From Polaromonas sp. (GTDB taxonomy: Bacteria; Pseudomonadota; Gammaproteobacteria; Burkholderiales; Burkholderiaceae_C), in assembly GCA_030654695.1 (NCBI GenBank), contig JAURWY010000034.1:124001-188000 (forward strand): a stretch of DNA of 64,000 bases, given 5' to 3'. Below the pieces are notes generated by a model. It saw only the letters and a list, made by a program, of their open reading frames with translations, was not told the DNA's origin and made no database searches. Shown piece by piece: positions 32,827-42,361 of this stretch. Numbering within the stretch: the stretch's first letter is position 1; each line of letters starts with the position of its first letter. Position numbers and translations under genes: made by a program.

Positions 32827-34644
32827 GTGAGCCAAAAAATGAACACACGCAGAAGAGATTTAACCTTAGAAGTTCAAAGTTGCATCAAGCAACTCGAGCA
32901 ACTCATGGAAACGAGTTTGCAAGGGAACTATGAAGAAGAAATCCCCCAAATGCCGGTTGCAACAACACGATCAACAGGCACGGCGCAACTTCACCACCTG
33001 AATATTCCGGCCAAGACTGCGGCCATGCAAGAACACGCAACGCCATCAAGGCAAGGGACCTACGAGCAAGAAATGCACGCTATGCCAGCGTCCACCACAC
33101 GCTCGACAGTCACAGCACCGCATCCCTACGTCAATGAGCCCGACCAAGGAAATGCATTAAAAGAACAGTTCAAGGAAGCCTACCTCAAAGAAATCTACGA
33201 GGATGAAAGGGATGCCTTGCCAGCATCCACCCAGCCATCAAACGCAGCATCCAGCGTCAGGGAATTGAAGATACCGGGCAAGGCTGGGGCCTTACAAGAC
33301 GCGATATTCAAAAGTGCCAACTGCGCAATCATCGCGACAGATGCAAGCGGAATGATCCAAATATTCAACTCGGGTGCAGAGCAAATGCTGGGCTATTCAG
33401 CAGAAGACGTCATCAACAAGATCACACCAGCAGACTTGGCGAATTCGCAAGAAATGTTGGCCAGAGCCAGAACCATCAGCGATGAATCAGGCATCACTGT
33501 AGCGCCAGGATTTAAAACACTTGTCCACAAAGCCGCAAAAGGTATTGAGGATATTTATGAACTGGCTTATATCAAAAAAGATGGCAGCAGAATTCCAGTG
33601 GTCATGACAGTTACAGCGCTACGTGATGACGATCAAGACATCATTGGCTATTTACTCATTGGAACTGACAACACAAAACGCGAAGAAGAGCGGAACAGAT
33701 TGCTACTCAGTGATGCAGCTTTAAAAGCAATTGGCGAAGGTGTCGTCATAACCGATTCAAATGGGCACACGATATACGCAAACAATGCATACCTGTCAAT
33801 GACAGGCTACGGCATAGATGAATTACTAGGGAAAAATCTGTCTTTATTACAAGGACGCTTAACCGACACCAATGATATTAACGCAGTTAGAAAATCCATA
33901 GACAACGGATCAATCTACTCCGGTGAAATACTAAACTACAAAAAAGATGGCTCTATATTTTGGAACCACATGACAATATCTCCAATAGAAAACGACAACA
34001 AAACAAAAATTAATTACATTGGAATAACACAAGACATCACAATCAGAAGAAAAAATGACGAGGAAAATAAGTCATACGCCTATATTGACCCACTGACAGA
34101 ACTGCCAAATAGACGCTTACTTCACGATCGTATGCAGCAAGCCATTGCAGGCAACAGACGAAGTGGTGACAACAGCGCCTTGATTGTTCTGGATATTGAT
34201 AACTTTAAAATCTTAAATGATGGATACGGACACGGCGCAGGAGATTCATGTTTGATCGAAGCAGCAAGAAGACTGAAAAAAATCACACGTGAAAACGACA
34301 CAGTAGCGCGCATTGGCGGCGATGAATTTATTATTCTTCTAAATAACCTTGACAACGACAAAGAAATTGCAAAAGAAGAAGCCACAAAGGTTGCAGAAAA
34401 AATCAAAGAAATACTTTCAGTAAAATTTATTATTGAAAATAAGAAAGAAGGCGAAAGAATAGTGACAGAACACACCTGCAGTGCAAGTTTAGGCCTGGTT
34501 GTATTTAACAGCCCTGAAATAAGCCTCAATAAAATAATAAACTGTGCAGATACAGCCATGTATAAATCTAAAAAAACAGGTAAAAACTCAATCACACTGA
34601 TGGAATTCGACGAATTAAATCCAATGCAGAAAAAATACGCTTAA
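32827..34644 (+). CDS. PAS-PAS-GGDEF diguanylate cyclase with repeated N-terminus
   Basis: The protein should make c-di-GMP. From a GTG at 32827 it has 605 aa; an ATG at 32839 is the alternative, and GAGAAG precedes both. Residues about 30-155 are three copies of a roughly 44-residue module. Two PAS domains follow (about 155-285 and 290-420), then the GGDEF domain with intact GGDEF (497-501) preceded by the inhibitory I-site RENDTVARI. There is no membrane segment, so it is probably cytosolic. It lies just upstream of epsA, which suggests c-di-GMP control of the EPS locus. Confidence 0.9.
   Translation: MSQKMNTRRRDLTLEVQSCIKQLEQLMETSLQGNYEEEIPQMPVATTRSTGTAQLHHLNIPAKTAAMQEHATPSRQGTYEQEMHAMPASTTRSTVTAPHPYVNEPDQGNALKEQFKEAYLKEIYEDERDALPASTQPSNAASSVRELKIPGKAGALQDAIFKSANCAIIATDASGMIQIFNSGAEQMLGYSAEDVINKITPADLANSQEMLARARTISDESGITVAPGFKTLVHKAAKGIEDIYELAYIKKDGSRIPVVMTVTALRDDDQDIIGYLLIGTDNTKREEERNRLLLSDAALKAIGEGVVITDSNGHTIYANNAYLSMTGYGIDELLGKNLSLLQGRLTDTNDINAVRKSIDNGSIYSGEILNYKKDGSIFWNHMTISPIENDNKTKINYIGITQDITIRRKNDEENKSYAYIDPLTELPNRRLLHDRMQQAIAGNRRSGDNSALIVLDIDNFKILNDGYGHGAGDSCLIEAARRLKKITRENDTVARIGGDEFIILLNNLDNDKEIAKEEATKVAEKIKEILSVKFIIENKKEGERIVTEHTCSASLGLVVFNSPEISLNKIINCADTAMYKSKKTGKNSITLMEFDELNPMQKKYA
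32920..33318 (+). repeat. Three tandem ~44-residue modules in the PAS-GGDEF protein
   Basis: Each copy has a Y-E-x-E/D-x core (YEEEIP, YEQEMH, YEDERD at residues 35, 79 and 124), then M/L-P-A/V-x-T-T/Q-R/P-S and a K/x-A-x-A-L/M-Q-like end. The repeat register is 44-45 residues. The copies are diverged at DNA level. The module looks like a linear motif array and I know no family for it. Confidence 0.75.
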
Positions 34645-34674
34645 CATTAATGTTTAATATAGTCAAAGTAATAC

Positions 34675-35475
34675 ATGACTACAATATTTGAAAATTTAAC
34701 AAGTACAGAAACAAGCTATGCCATAGACAGCAATAGAGTACTATTAGAATCAATAAATATAAAAACACATTATGAAATTCTAAAGTGGCTGCAAGGGCCT
34801 ATCCAAGAGTACCTACAACACGAAATAATGATTTCAGCTTGGGGTGACTTTGGTACGGGAGCTATTTTAAATGACATTATTTCACCGCGTCAAGATATCA
34901 GATCGATAAGCAGTGAATCAAAATCAATAACACCACTGATATCTGAACTTTACCAAAACTGGATCACCAATAAGAACAGACCATTGAGCTTGAATGTTGG
35001 AAATAATGGATTTCAGATTATCAGCACGGGACATCGCAAAGAAATAAAGAAATATCTCGGCGAAATGAAAAGTGTCATAGTGCACGGCATTAATGACGAA
35101 CGCGGTGGTCTTAATTCCTTATATATGATGTTCAGCTCAAAAAAATATTATAACGAAGAAGATAGAAAAGCAATAGCATACATGCTACCGCACATAGATT
35201 TCGCTCTAAGGCAAGTACCTCACTTATCACACCAAGTACACCCAAAAAATAAAGTAGCAGCATCTGCATCAGTTAATCCACAAACGAATGAACTATCAGG
35301 TCGCGAAATGGAAGTCATGCATTGGGTGACACTCGGAAAAACAAACTCCGAAATAGGGAGCATTTTAAATATAAGCACATTTACAGTAAAGAATCATATG
35401 TGCCGAGTATTCAAAAAAATAAATGTAAGCAATCGAGCACAAGCAGTTGGACAATTCAACAAAAATATTCACTGA
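34675..35475 (+). CDS. epsA: LuxR-type regulator EpsA of the exosortase B locus
   Basis: The 266-aa protein has an N-terminal EpsA-type domain (about 20-190) and a C-terminal LuxR helix-turn-helix (about 205-262) with LSGREMEVMHWVTLGKTNSE, ILNISTFTVKNHM and a closing INVSNRAQAVGQ. EpsA regulators are the first gene of XrtB/EPS clusters of the methanolan type. It is strongly AT-rich. Its stop overlaps the next start as TGATG, so the sugar transferase is translationally coupled. Confidence 0.88.
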   Translation: MTTIFENLTSTETSYAIDSNRVLLESINIKTHYEILKWLQGPIQEYLQHEIMISAWGDFGTGAILNDIISPRQDIRSISSESKSITPLISELYQNWITNKNRPLSLNVGNNGFQIISTGHRKEIKKYLGEMKSVIVHGINDERGGLNSLYMMFSSKKYYNEEDRKAIAYMLPHIDFALRQVPHLSHQVHPKNKVAASASVNPQTNELSGREMEVMHWVTLGKTNSEIGSILNISTFTVKNHMCRVFKKINVSNRAQAVGQFNKNIH

Positions 35476-36158
35476 TGGTCGATATAAGTAACTTAAATAA
35501 AAAATTTGAACCAATAGATAATAAAATAATTAAAAATTTTATTGAGACAAATAAATTAAGCATCAGCATTAGAAAAAAAATAATCGACTACATTGGATCA
35601 GCAGTCATATTATTACTACTGGCACCGCTGATGTTACTTATTGCATTGGCAATAAAATACGATTCAAAAGGACCTGTATTTTTCAAACAACGACGCAACG
35701 GTAAGAATAATAAAGAAATTATTATTTACAAATTTAGATCCATGATATGGATCAAAGATGAAATACAAATAGTACAAGCAATAGAAAATGATCAACGATT
35801 TACCAAAATTGGTAAATTCCTGAGGAAAACCTCATTTGATGAATTGCCACAGTTTATAAATGTACTTCAAGGGCGGATGAGCATCGTTGGACCACGACCA
35901 CATGCAATTGCCCACAACGACTACTACAAGCAATGTATTGAAAACTATATGGATCGCCAGCAAGTCAAGCCAGGAATTACAGGCTGGGCTCAAGTTAATG
36001 GCTACCGTGGCGAAACCAACCAAATAATAAAAATGAAAAATAGAGTGGACTATGACAGGTACTACATCGAAAATTGGTCATTGAAGTTTGACATTTCAAT
36101 AATAATTAAAACAATTATCTTAGTCATCAAAGATATTAAAGATATTAAAGAAAATTAA
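35475..36158 (+). CDS. Short undecaprenyl-phosphate sugar phosphotransferase
   Basis: The enzyme loads the first sugar phosphate onto undecaprenyl phosphate. The 227-aa protein begins at ATG 35475; a longer frame from 35322 would overlap epsA and is rejected. It has one membrane segment (about 33-55), the core motif GPVFFKQRRNGKNNKEI, KFRSM, the Asp/Glu-rich RKTSFDELPQFINVL, and MSIVGPRPHA...YMDRQQVKPGITGWAQVNG. It is the compact catalytic form without the N-terminal transmembrane region of WcaJ. It corresponds to the epsB position of related clusters. Confidence 0.87.
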   Translation: MVDISNLNKKFEPIDNKIIKNFIETNKLSISIRKKIIDYIGSAVILLLLAPLMLLIALAIKYDSKGPVFFKQRRNGKNNKEIIIYKFRSMIWIKDEIQIVQAIENDQRFTKIGKFLRKTSFDELPQFINVLQGRMSIVGPRPHAIAHNDYYKQCIENYMDRQQVKPGITGWAQVNGYRGETNQIIKMKNRVDYDRYYIENWSLKFDISIIIKTIILVIKDIKDIKEN

Positions 36159-36166
36159 ACTAAACT

Positions 36167-37351
36167 ATGCAAAGTTACTTACGGCTGACTGTCGTCGCAT
36201 ACTTCATATCGATACCTCTATCAGGGGCGGCGGAGAAGTTGACATCATTGAGTCCATCAATCAATGGTGTATTTGTACACGACAGCAATCTATTTAGATT
36301 GCCTGACAGTGCCGACGTAAGAAGTGACTCCATTAATATAAATACAATCGGACTAGATTTAAAAAAAGATCTTAGTCTTCAAAAAATAAATGCAAATATC
36401 AGCCTAGTTGACTACAAATATTCAATATTTGATTACCTTAATTTCACATCACTGAACTATAACGCCAACATGGAATGGAGCGTAACTCCGCGACTGCACG
36501 GCGTCATTAGCAGCTCTAGGAGTGAAACCGCAAGTAATTTCGCGTACAACAGAGCTTTTAACCTGCCAAGTCAGCAAGTTAACAAAACGAATAGATTCAC
36601 GACGATTTACGACATAAATTCTTCTGTTAGCTTTATAACCGCCGTTGATCAAACGACATACACCAATGATCAAAGACAAATGGGATTATCTGAATACAAG
36701 CAAATTGGAAAAGAAATTGGTATTCGCTATTCCCTACCATCAGGCAGCTCAATCACTTATGCATTAAATTCCTCAGATGGAGAGTATTTAAATATCATAG
36801 GCTCTTCAAACAATAATAACAATTCAAAATACAGACAAATCGACAATGCAGTCAGAATTCATTGGGAGATTTCGCCAAAAACTCGAGCCGATTTAAGTGC
36901 AACATATATCAATAGGACACACCCAAATGCCTCTGAAAGAAATTTCAGCGGACTACAAAGCAAAGCAGCATTGAACTGGGATATAACTGGTAAGACATCC
37001 ATGGAAGTAAGCTGGTCGCGTGACTATGCCAGCTATCAAACATATACGGGGAATCCGTTAAGTGACATTAACTTCGCTCAGACTGACCGTTTATCACTTG
37101 GACCAATTTGGAAAATTAGTCCAAAACTTGTAGCTAGGTTACGATATGAATTCGCAAAAGTTGATTATATGGGTTTGAAATCAATGCAAAGAAATGAAAA
37201 ATTGCAAGACACAAGTTTTTCACTGCAATGGCAAGCGACTCAGAACATCATCATCACAGCAGCGTTAATTAAATCAATCCGAAAATCAGATATTGATTTC
37301 TACAACTTCAAAAGCAATATGACTTCAATATCAGCGCAGTATAAATATTAA
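36167..37351 (+). CDS. epsL: Outer-membrane beta-barrel protein EpsL
   Basis: EpsL is the XrtB-associated outer membrane protein of polysaccharide clusters. The 394-aa product has a signal peptide (about 1-22, SIPLSGAAEKL) and then alternating amphipathic strands typical of a porin-like barrel: FDYLNFTSLNYNANMEWSV, INRTHPNASERNFS and a final strand ending SISAQYKY. The closing aromatic residue suits BAM insertion. It sits 8 bases after the sugar transferase and 10 before epsD. The barrel is clear and the exact family name is likely. Confidence 0.82.
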   Translation: MQSYLRLTVVAYFISIPLSGAAEKLTSLSPSINGVFVHDSNLFRLPDSADVRSDSININTIGLDLKKDLSLQKINANISLVDYKYSIFDYLNFTSLNYNANMEWSVTPRLHGVISSSRSETASNFAYNRAFNLPSQQVNKTNRFTTIYDINSSVSFITAVDQTTYTNDQRQMGLSEYKQIGKEIGIRYSLPSGSSITYALNSSDGEYLNIIGSSNNNNNSKYRQIDNAVRIHWEISPKTRADLSATYINRTHPNASERNFSGLQSKAALNWDITGKTSMEVSWSRDYASYQTYTGNPLSDINFAQTDRLSLGPIWKISPKLVARLRYEFAKVDYMGLKSMQRNEKLQDTSFSLQWQATQNIIITAALIKSIRKSDIDFYNFKSNMTSISAQYKY

Positions 37352-37360
37352 AATTAAAAA

Positions 37361-38311
37361 ATGAAAATACTAATTAAAAAAATAACATTGCTACTTGCAC
37401 TAGTAGCAATGACACTACTTATATCCGGATGTTTAGAAAAAGATACCGGAAAGTCAGTTTCTCAAGTTGCTGTCAAAGTAGGCTCAGAGGAAATAACAAT
37501 CAATCAAATTAATGATGTGCTCAGTCGCTCTCCTTCAGAAGGCATTACACCTGATGCAAAAGAAATTGTGAGCAATGAAATACTTGAAAAACTCATTGAT
37601 CAACAACTTGCAGTAAACAAAGCCATAGAAGACAAGCTCCACAGAACGCCTGAAATTATTGCGCAACTTGAAGCCAGCCGAAAAGAAATAATTGCACGAG
37701 CTTATATGCAAAAAATCGCCGGAAAAACAATCGGTCCAACTGCATTAGAAATAAAAAACTACTACCTTGAAAACCCACAACTTTTTTCGGAAAGACGTAT
37801 TTTCAAGATGCAAGAATTGACAGTGTTAAACAGCATAAATAATATTGATATTATAAAAAAATATTCAACGACAACAAACTCAATTCAAGAAGCCTCTTTG
37901 TGGTTAACAAAAAATAATATCAAATTTGAAACTGGAAACAGCACTCGATCCGCTGAGCAAATTCCACTTGAAATTTTAGGCCGTATACAGGCTCTCAAAG
38001 ACGGTCAAAGTGTCGTGATTCAAAATCCTACAAGAGTAACACTATTAAAAATTGAATCATCAGAGTTGATCCCACTAAAAGAAGCAAGTGCGAATCCATT
38101 CATCGAGAAGTATTTAATCAATAAACGCACGGGTGAGCTGATCTTATCTGATATTAAAAAATTACGAAATGAAATAAAAATTGAATACGTAGGTCAGTTT
38201 TCGTTGAATAAATCAAATGCACAACCGATAAGTGAATTAACTTCTAATCCACCAAGCACAACTATTGAAAATAAGTCAACTCTTGAAAAAGGTGTGGCTG
38301 GATTGCGCTAA
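37361..38311 (+). CDS. epsD: EpsD-family peptidyl-prolyl isomerase lipoprotein
   Basis: The 316-aa protein has a lipobox (LLISGC, Cys24), a SurA/PpiD-like N-terminal helical region (VSNEILEKLIDQQLAVNKAI) and a parvulin-related middle with YYLENPQLFSERRIFKMQEL. Members sit in exosortase/EPS clusters and are annotated as EpsD-family PPIases. Whether the catalytic site works is uncertain, because the parvulin residues are not clearly conserved. A Ser/Thr/Pro-rich C-terminal tail (about 290-316) follows. Confidence 0.82.
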   Translation: MKILIKKITLLLALVAMTLLISGCLEKDTGKSVSQVAVKVGSEEITINQINDVLSRSPSEGITPDAKEIVSNEILEKLIDQQLAVNKAIEDKLHRTPEIIAQLEASRKEIIARAYMQKIAGKTIGPTALEIKNYYLENPQLFSERRIFKMQELTVLNSINNIDIIKKYSTTTNSIQEASLWLTKNNIKFETGNSTRSAEQIPLEILGRIQALKDGQSVVIQNPTRVTLLKIESSELIPLKEASANPFIEKYLINKRTGELILSDIKKLRNEIKIEYVGQFSLNKSNAQPISELTSNPPSTTIENKSTLEKGVAGLR

Positions 38312-38349
38312 TTAATATAACTCTGATACTTTAAATAAATTATTTATAT

Positions 38350-39174
38350 ATGAATCAACGTAGAAACATTATATGCAAGACTTTCGTTTTTTTATTTGCA
38401 TTTGTAATGAGCACAGCCTCTTACTCGCAAGTATCAAATATAACTTCAATAGATTTTCCATTGAGTGCGGGTGATGCCATCAGAGTACAAGTTTTCCAAA
38501 ATCCAGATCTGACCATTGAAACTCGACTATCAGAGAATGGCGCTATTACATATCCGCTGATTGGATCACTCGACATTGGTGGCTTATCAATCAGCAACGC
38601 AGAAAAAAAATTAGCCGAAGCACTTGAAACTGGTGGCTTCATTAAAAATCCACAAGTCAATATTATCTTAATGCAAATTAGAGGTAGTCAAGTTTCAGTA
38701 CTCGGACAAGTGAACAAACCCGGTAGATTTCCTTTGGAGAGTACGACAACTCGATTGAGCGACATGTTGGCTGCTGCAGGTGGTGTCACCCCCATTGGCC
38801 ACGATATGGCGGTACTGACAGGGTTAAGAGATGGAAAACTTTACCGTGTCGAAATTGACATGCAATTTTCTCTTTCTTCTGGCAACATAAAAGACGATGT
38901 ACTCGTTCAGGGTGGTGACAGAATTTTCGTCGACCGAGCACCCGTTTTTTATATCTACGGTGAAGCGCAAAGGCCAGGTGCATTTCGCTTAGAGCGAAAT
39001 ATGACAGTTATGCAAGCACTGGCCGTTGGCGGCGGGATCACGGCGCGAGGCACTGAGCGCAGGCTTAGAGTGCACCGCAAGGGTACTGATGGACGTATTG
39101 TTGAAACTGAACCTGAATTAACTGATCCAGTTCTCTCCAATGACGTCATCTATATCAAAGAACGCCTTTTCTAA
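38350..39174 (+). CDS. epsE: Polysaccharide export protein EpsE (Wza/OPX type)
   Basis: The OPX protein forms the outer channel or periplasmic adaptor of polysaccharide export. The 274-aa product has a signal peptide (about 1-27) without a lipobox, a polysaccharide-export domain (LSAGDAIRVQVFQNPDLT, GAITYPLIGSLDIGGLS) and two SLBB domains (VSVLGQVNKPGRF and FYIYGEAQRPGAFRLE). It lies between epsD and epsF, the usual order. Confidence 0.92.
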   Translation: MNQRRNIICKTFVFLFAFVMSTASYSQVSNITSIDFPLSAGDAIRVQVFQNPDLTIETRLSENGAITYPLIGSLDIGGLSISNAEKKLAEALETGGFIKNPQVNIILMQIRGSQVSVLGQVNKPGRFPLESTTTRLSDMLAAAGGVTPIGHDMAVLTGLRDGKLYRVEIDMQFSLSSGNIKDDVLVQGGDRIFVDRAPVFYIYGEAQRPGAFRLERNMTVMQALAVGGGITARGTERRLRVHRKGTDGRIVETEPELTDPVLSNDVIYIKERLF

Positions 39175-39221
39175 AATTGTCATTCATTAGGCACAGAATA
39201 AAAATTTAAAAGGCTATCGCT

Positions 39222-40598
39222 ATGACACTCCAACAATTCTTATTAATATTGCGCGCGCGGTATAAGTTTGGTTTACTTATATTGATAATCACTGTCACAG
39301 TGACTGTCATTGTCAGTTTACTGATGACCAAACAATACACCGCCAGTGCCGCAGTTTTGCTTGATGTTAAATCACCCGATCAAGTCAGCGGATTAGTTCT
39401 TCAAGGAATGATTGCACCAAGCTACATGGCAACCCAAGTGGACATCATCAACAGCGACCGTGTTGCCAAGGCAGCCGTTAAATTACTGCGTATGGATGAA
39501 AGTCAATCTATCAAAGAACAATGGATTGAAACAACACAAGGCAAAGGAGAATTAGTTGATTGGCTAGCAGCGTTGCTGCAAAAAAAATTGGATGTCAAAC
39601 CGTCACGAGAAAGTAATGTCATATTCATTAATTTTACGGGTGCAAATCCTGATTTTAGTGCCGCAGTAGCAAATGCCTTTTCACAAGCCTACATGAACGT
39701 GAATCTTGAATTGCGAACAACGCCTGCACGCCAATATGCAGCATTCTTTGATGAACAAACGACCACAGCCCGTAACAAATTAGATGCAGCACAAATAGCG
39801 ATGTCGGACTATCAACAAGAAAATGGCATCACCACAACGGACGATAGACTAGATTTCGAAACTGCAAAACTGAACGAAACCAGTAGTCAATTGACAAGCA
39901 TTCAAGGGCAAACAACTGAAAGTCAGAGTAAGCGAAATAATGATAAAGCAGACACTATTTCTGACGTCATGCTGAGTCCGCTGATCAATGGCCTCAAAGC
40001 AGATATTGCTCGACTTGATGCAAAAATCAAAGAAAGTAATATTAATTTAGGTAAAAATCACCCCCAAACACAGCGTAATGAAGCGGAGTTGAGTGGACTC
40101 AAAGCTCAATTACAAGCTGAAACACGCAAAATTAGCAGTTCTATTGAGACAACTTACCAAGTCAGTAGGCAACGCGAACAACAGCTTCAAGGTGCGGTTA
40201 GAGTGCAAAAAACAAAAGTTCTGCTTTTGAATAAACAGCGTGATGAAATGAATGTATTACGGCGTGACATCGAATCTGCACAACGTGCATTTGAAATTGT
40301 GAGTCAACGCGGTTCGCAAGCTACGATTGAAAGTCAATCCAATCAGACCAACCTAGCTGTACTAAACCCTGCCATAGCTCCAATTATTCCATCAAGACCG
40401 CGTATTTTCCTCAATATTTTTGCCTCTTTCTTTTTGGGTTCTTTTTTAAGTATTGGGTTAGTTTTAATGCTTGAATTTAAAAATAGAATTCTGCGGTCTG
40501 AAGCTGATCTTCTTGAAATATTGGAACTTCCAGTACTGGGTTCCATCATGTCTGCAACTCGCCTGTTTAAAAGCAAACCAGCAGGAGCGACAGCATGA
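39222..40598 (+). CDS. epsF: Chain-length determinant protein EpsF (PCP)
   Basis: EpsF is the Wzz/GNVR-type co-polymerase that sets polysaccharide length. The 458-aa protein has membrane segments near both ends (about 13-35 and 388-412), a Wzz domain, and a long periplasmic coiled coil with DAAQIAMSDYQQENGI and INLGKNHPQTQRNEAEL. The PCP C-terminal proline-rich signature is present (LNPAIAPIIPSRPRIFL). Its final bases overlap the epsG start. Confidence 0.92.
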   Translation: MTLQQFLLILRARYKFGLLILIITVTVTVIVSLLMTKQYTASAAVLLDVKSPDQVSGLVLQGMIAPSYMATQVDIINSDRVAKAAVKLLRMDESQSIKEQWIETTQGKGELVDWLAALLQKKLDVKPSRESNVIFINFTGANPDFSAAVANAFSQAYMNVNLELRTTPARQYAAFFDEQTTTARNKLDAAQIAMSDYQQENGITTTDDRLDFETAKLNETSSQLTSIQGQTTESQSKRNNDKADTISDVMLSPLINGLKADIARLDAKIKESNINLGKNHPQTQRNEAELSGLKAQLQAETRKISSSIETTYQVSRQREQQLQGAVRVQKTKVLLLNKQRDEMNVLRRDIESAQRAFEIVSQRGSQATIESQSNQTNLAVLNPAIAPIIPSRPRIFLNIFASFFLGSFLSIGLVLMLEFKNRILRSEADLLEILELPVLGSIMSATRLFKSKPAGATA

Positions 40599-41443
40599 AC
40601 AAAAATCTCTCAATTGGAGAAATACTGAAGGCCAGTGGAATTCTGAATGACAAACAAACAACTCAAATACTAGAAAAACAAAGAGCTGATTCTATTCGCT
40701 TTGGTGATGCGGGTATTGCACTTAAATTAATCACTAAGTCAGATGTTGACTTAGCCTTAAGCCAACAATTTAACTACACCTATCTATCTGAGAATGGGAA
40801 GAACTTTAACTCAGAACTGATTGCAGCCTATCAGCCTTTCAGCCCTGTTGTTGAAAACATGCGGGCTATACGGACACAACTCAGCTTACGTTGGCTAAAC
40901 ACGGACATCGTGAACAAAGTCATTGCATTGGTCAGCCCTGATAAAGCTGTTGGCCGCAGTTTTGTGGCGGCAAATTTAGCCATTGTGTTCGCCCAACAAG
41001 GACAGCGGACCTTGTTGATAGACGCAGACCTACGCGCGACGGCTGGGCGAGGCCAGCATGTCTTGTTCAACTTAGACAAAACGTCGGGCTTATCAGGAAT
41101 TTTGGCAGGTCGCGGCGGTTTGGAAGCAGTCACACCGGTAGAGGGATTGCCTGCGTTGCATGTACTTACCTCAGGCGCGTTGCCCCCTAATCCGCAAGAG
41201 CTGCTCGGACGAGCAGCCTTTGGCCGTTTGCTCCGTGATGCCACTGGCATGTACGACGTCATCATCATTGACACACCTGCGGCAGATCAGTTTTCAGACG
41301 CTGAAATTATTGCAGCACGCGCAGGTGCTGTCGTCATGCTTGCACGGAAAAATAAGAGTTCCGCACCCAACACAATTCAACTTGCAAAACGTCTCAATAA
41401 TAATAACGTACTTATATTTGGCTCGATCTTAAACGACGCTTAA
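40595..41443 (+). CDS. epsG: Chain-length tyrosine kinase-like protein EpsG with altered Walker A
   Basis: The 282-aa protein pairs an N-terminal EpsG/MshEN-like domain (about 1-66, LSIGEILKASGILNDKQTTQ) with a BY-kinase-like domain. Walker A reads VSPDKAVGRS (113-122) with Arg121 in place of the usual Lys, while Walker A' is good (LLIDADLR, 140-147). It has no C-terminal Tyr cluster. GxGRS variants occur in EpsG relatives. Kinase activity is therefore uncertain, and it may be a structural partner of EpsF. Confidence 0.88.
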   Translation: MNKNLSIGEILKASGILNDKQTTQILEKQRADSIRFGDAGIALKLITKSDVDLALSQQFNYTYLSENGKNFNSELIAAYQPFSPVVENMRAIRTQLSLRWLNTDIVNKVIALVSPDKAVGRSFVAANLAIVFAQQGQRTLLIDADLRATAGRGQHVLFNLDKTSGLSGILAGRGGLEAVTPVEGLPALHVLTSGALPPNPQELLGRAAFGRLLRDATGMYDVIIIDTPAADQFSDAEIIAARAGAVVMLARKNKSSAPNTIQLAKRLNNNNVLIFGSILNDA

Positions 41444-41452
41444 TTATTTTCC

Positions 41453-42361
41453 ATGAGAATTATCCAGTCAAAAAATACAGAGGTGTTAAACCATAGAGCT
41501 AGGGCTTCAATATCGACATGGTTGCCATTAGCTCTAGGGTTATTGGTGATGTATGTGCCCAGTTTATATGATTTGATTAAAGGTATCTGGAGCAGCGACG
41601 AGCAAATGCATGGACCGATTGTGTTGACCATATCACTATGGCTTATCTATCGCAACTGGTCGGCAATGAAACGATGGTCATTTGGTAAAAATACAAACGC
41701 GTGGGGCTGGACTGCAATTATTTTCAGCTTGATTATTTATACTATAGGCCGTTCTCAAAATATAATAATATTTGAGGTTGGTTCAGTCATTTGGCTACTT
41801 GTTGGTGTTATATGGCTGCACCATGGTATTACGGGTCTTAAGGTTCAATGGTTTGGTCTTTTCTTCATGATTTTCATGGTTCCTCTGCCATCGTTGCTTG
41901 TTGATGCAGTAACAATGCCAATGAAATTAGCGGTGTCCTACGTCGTAGACCAAATTTTATTTTGGATGAACTACCCCATTGCCCGAACTGGCGTTATCTT
42001 ACAAATCGGTCAATACAGTCTGCTGGTTGCTGACGCTTGTGCAGGTTTGCACACGTTGTTAACGCTTGAGGCATTGGGCCTACTTTACCTCAACTTAGTG
42101 CGGCGCGATTCTGTTGTTAGAAACATGTGCCTTGCGATCCTAATTATCCCAATTTCATTCACAGCCAACGTCATACGCGTGATGTCACTCACTCTTATTA
42201 CCTACTATTTTGGTGATGAGGCTGGACAGGGCTTTTTGCATGGCTTTGCTGGCATGGTGCTGTTTTTAAGCGCACTGATGTTGATCATTGGGGTTGATAC
42301 GGTCATACAAACTTATGAGAGCTTGCGGCAGCGACATCGCCTAGCGAAGTCCGATCTATGA
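41453..42361 (+). CDS. xrtB: Exosortase B (XrtB/EpsH)
   Basis: The membrane cysteine protease/transpeptidase sorts PEP-CTERM proteins to the envelope. The 302-aa protein has about eight membrane segments and the catalytic triad-like residues Cys196 (VADACAGLHTL), Arg242 (NVIRV) and His263 (GFLHGFAG). The position between epsG and epsI fits the XrtB subtype. PEP-CTERM substrates are encoded at 53685-54227 and 56959-57879. Its stop overlaps the epsI start as ATGA. Confidence 0.95.
   Translation: MRIIQSKNTEVLNHRARASISTWLPLALGLLVMYVPSLYDLIKGIWSSDEQMHGPIVLTISLWLIYRNWSAMKRWSFGKNTNAWGWTAIIFSLIIYTIGRSQNIIIFEVGSVIWLLVGVIWLHHGITGLKVQWFGLFFMIFMVPLPSLLVDAVTMPMKLAVSYVVDQILFWMNYPIARTGVILQIGQYSLLVADACAGLHTLLTLEALGLLYLNLVRRDSVVRNMCLAILIIPISFTANVIRVMSLTLITYYFGDEAGQGFLHGFAGMVLFLSALMLIIGVDTVIQTYESLRQRHRLAKSDL

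Noticed and set aside
32596-32835. 79-codon minus-strand hydrophobic frame before the PAS-GGDEF gene
   Set aside because: It lies in AT-rich non-coding DNA and overlaps the opposite start region. It shows no recognisable domain and is not convincing as a gene.
35322-35474. N-terminal extension of the sugar transferase into epsA
   Set aside because: The extra 51 residues have no membrane segment or family match and fully overlap the LuxR helix-turn-helix coding region of epsA.
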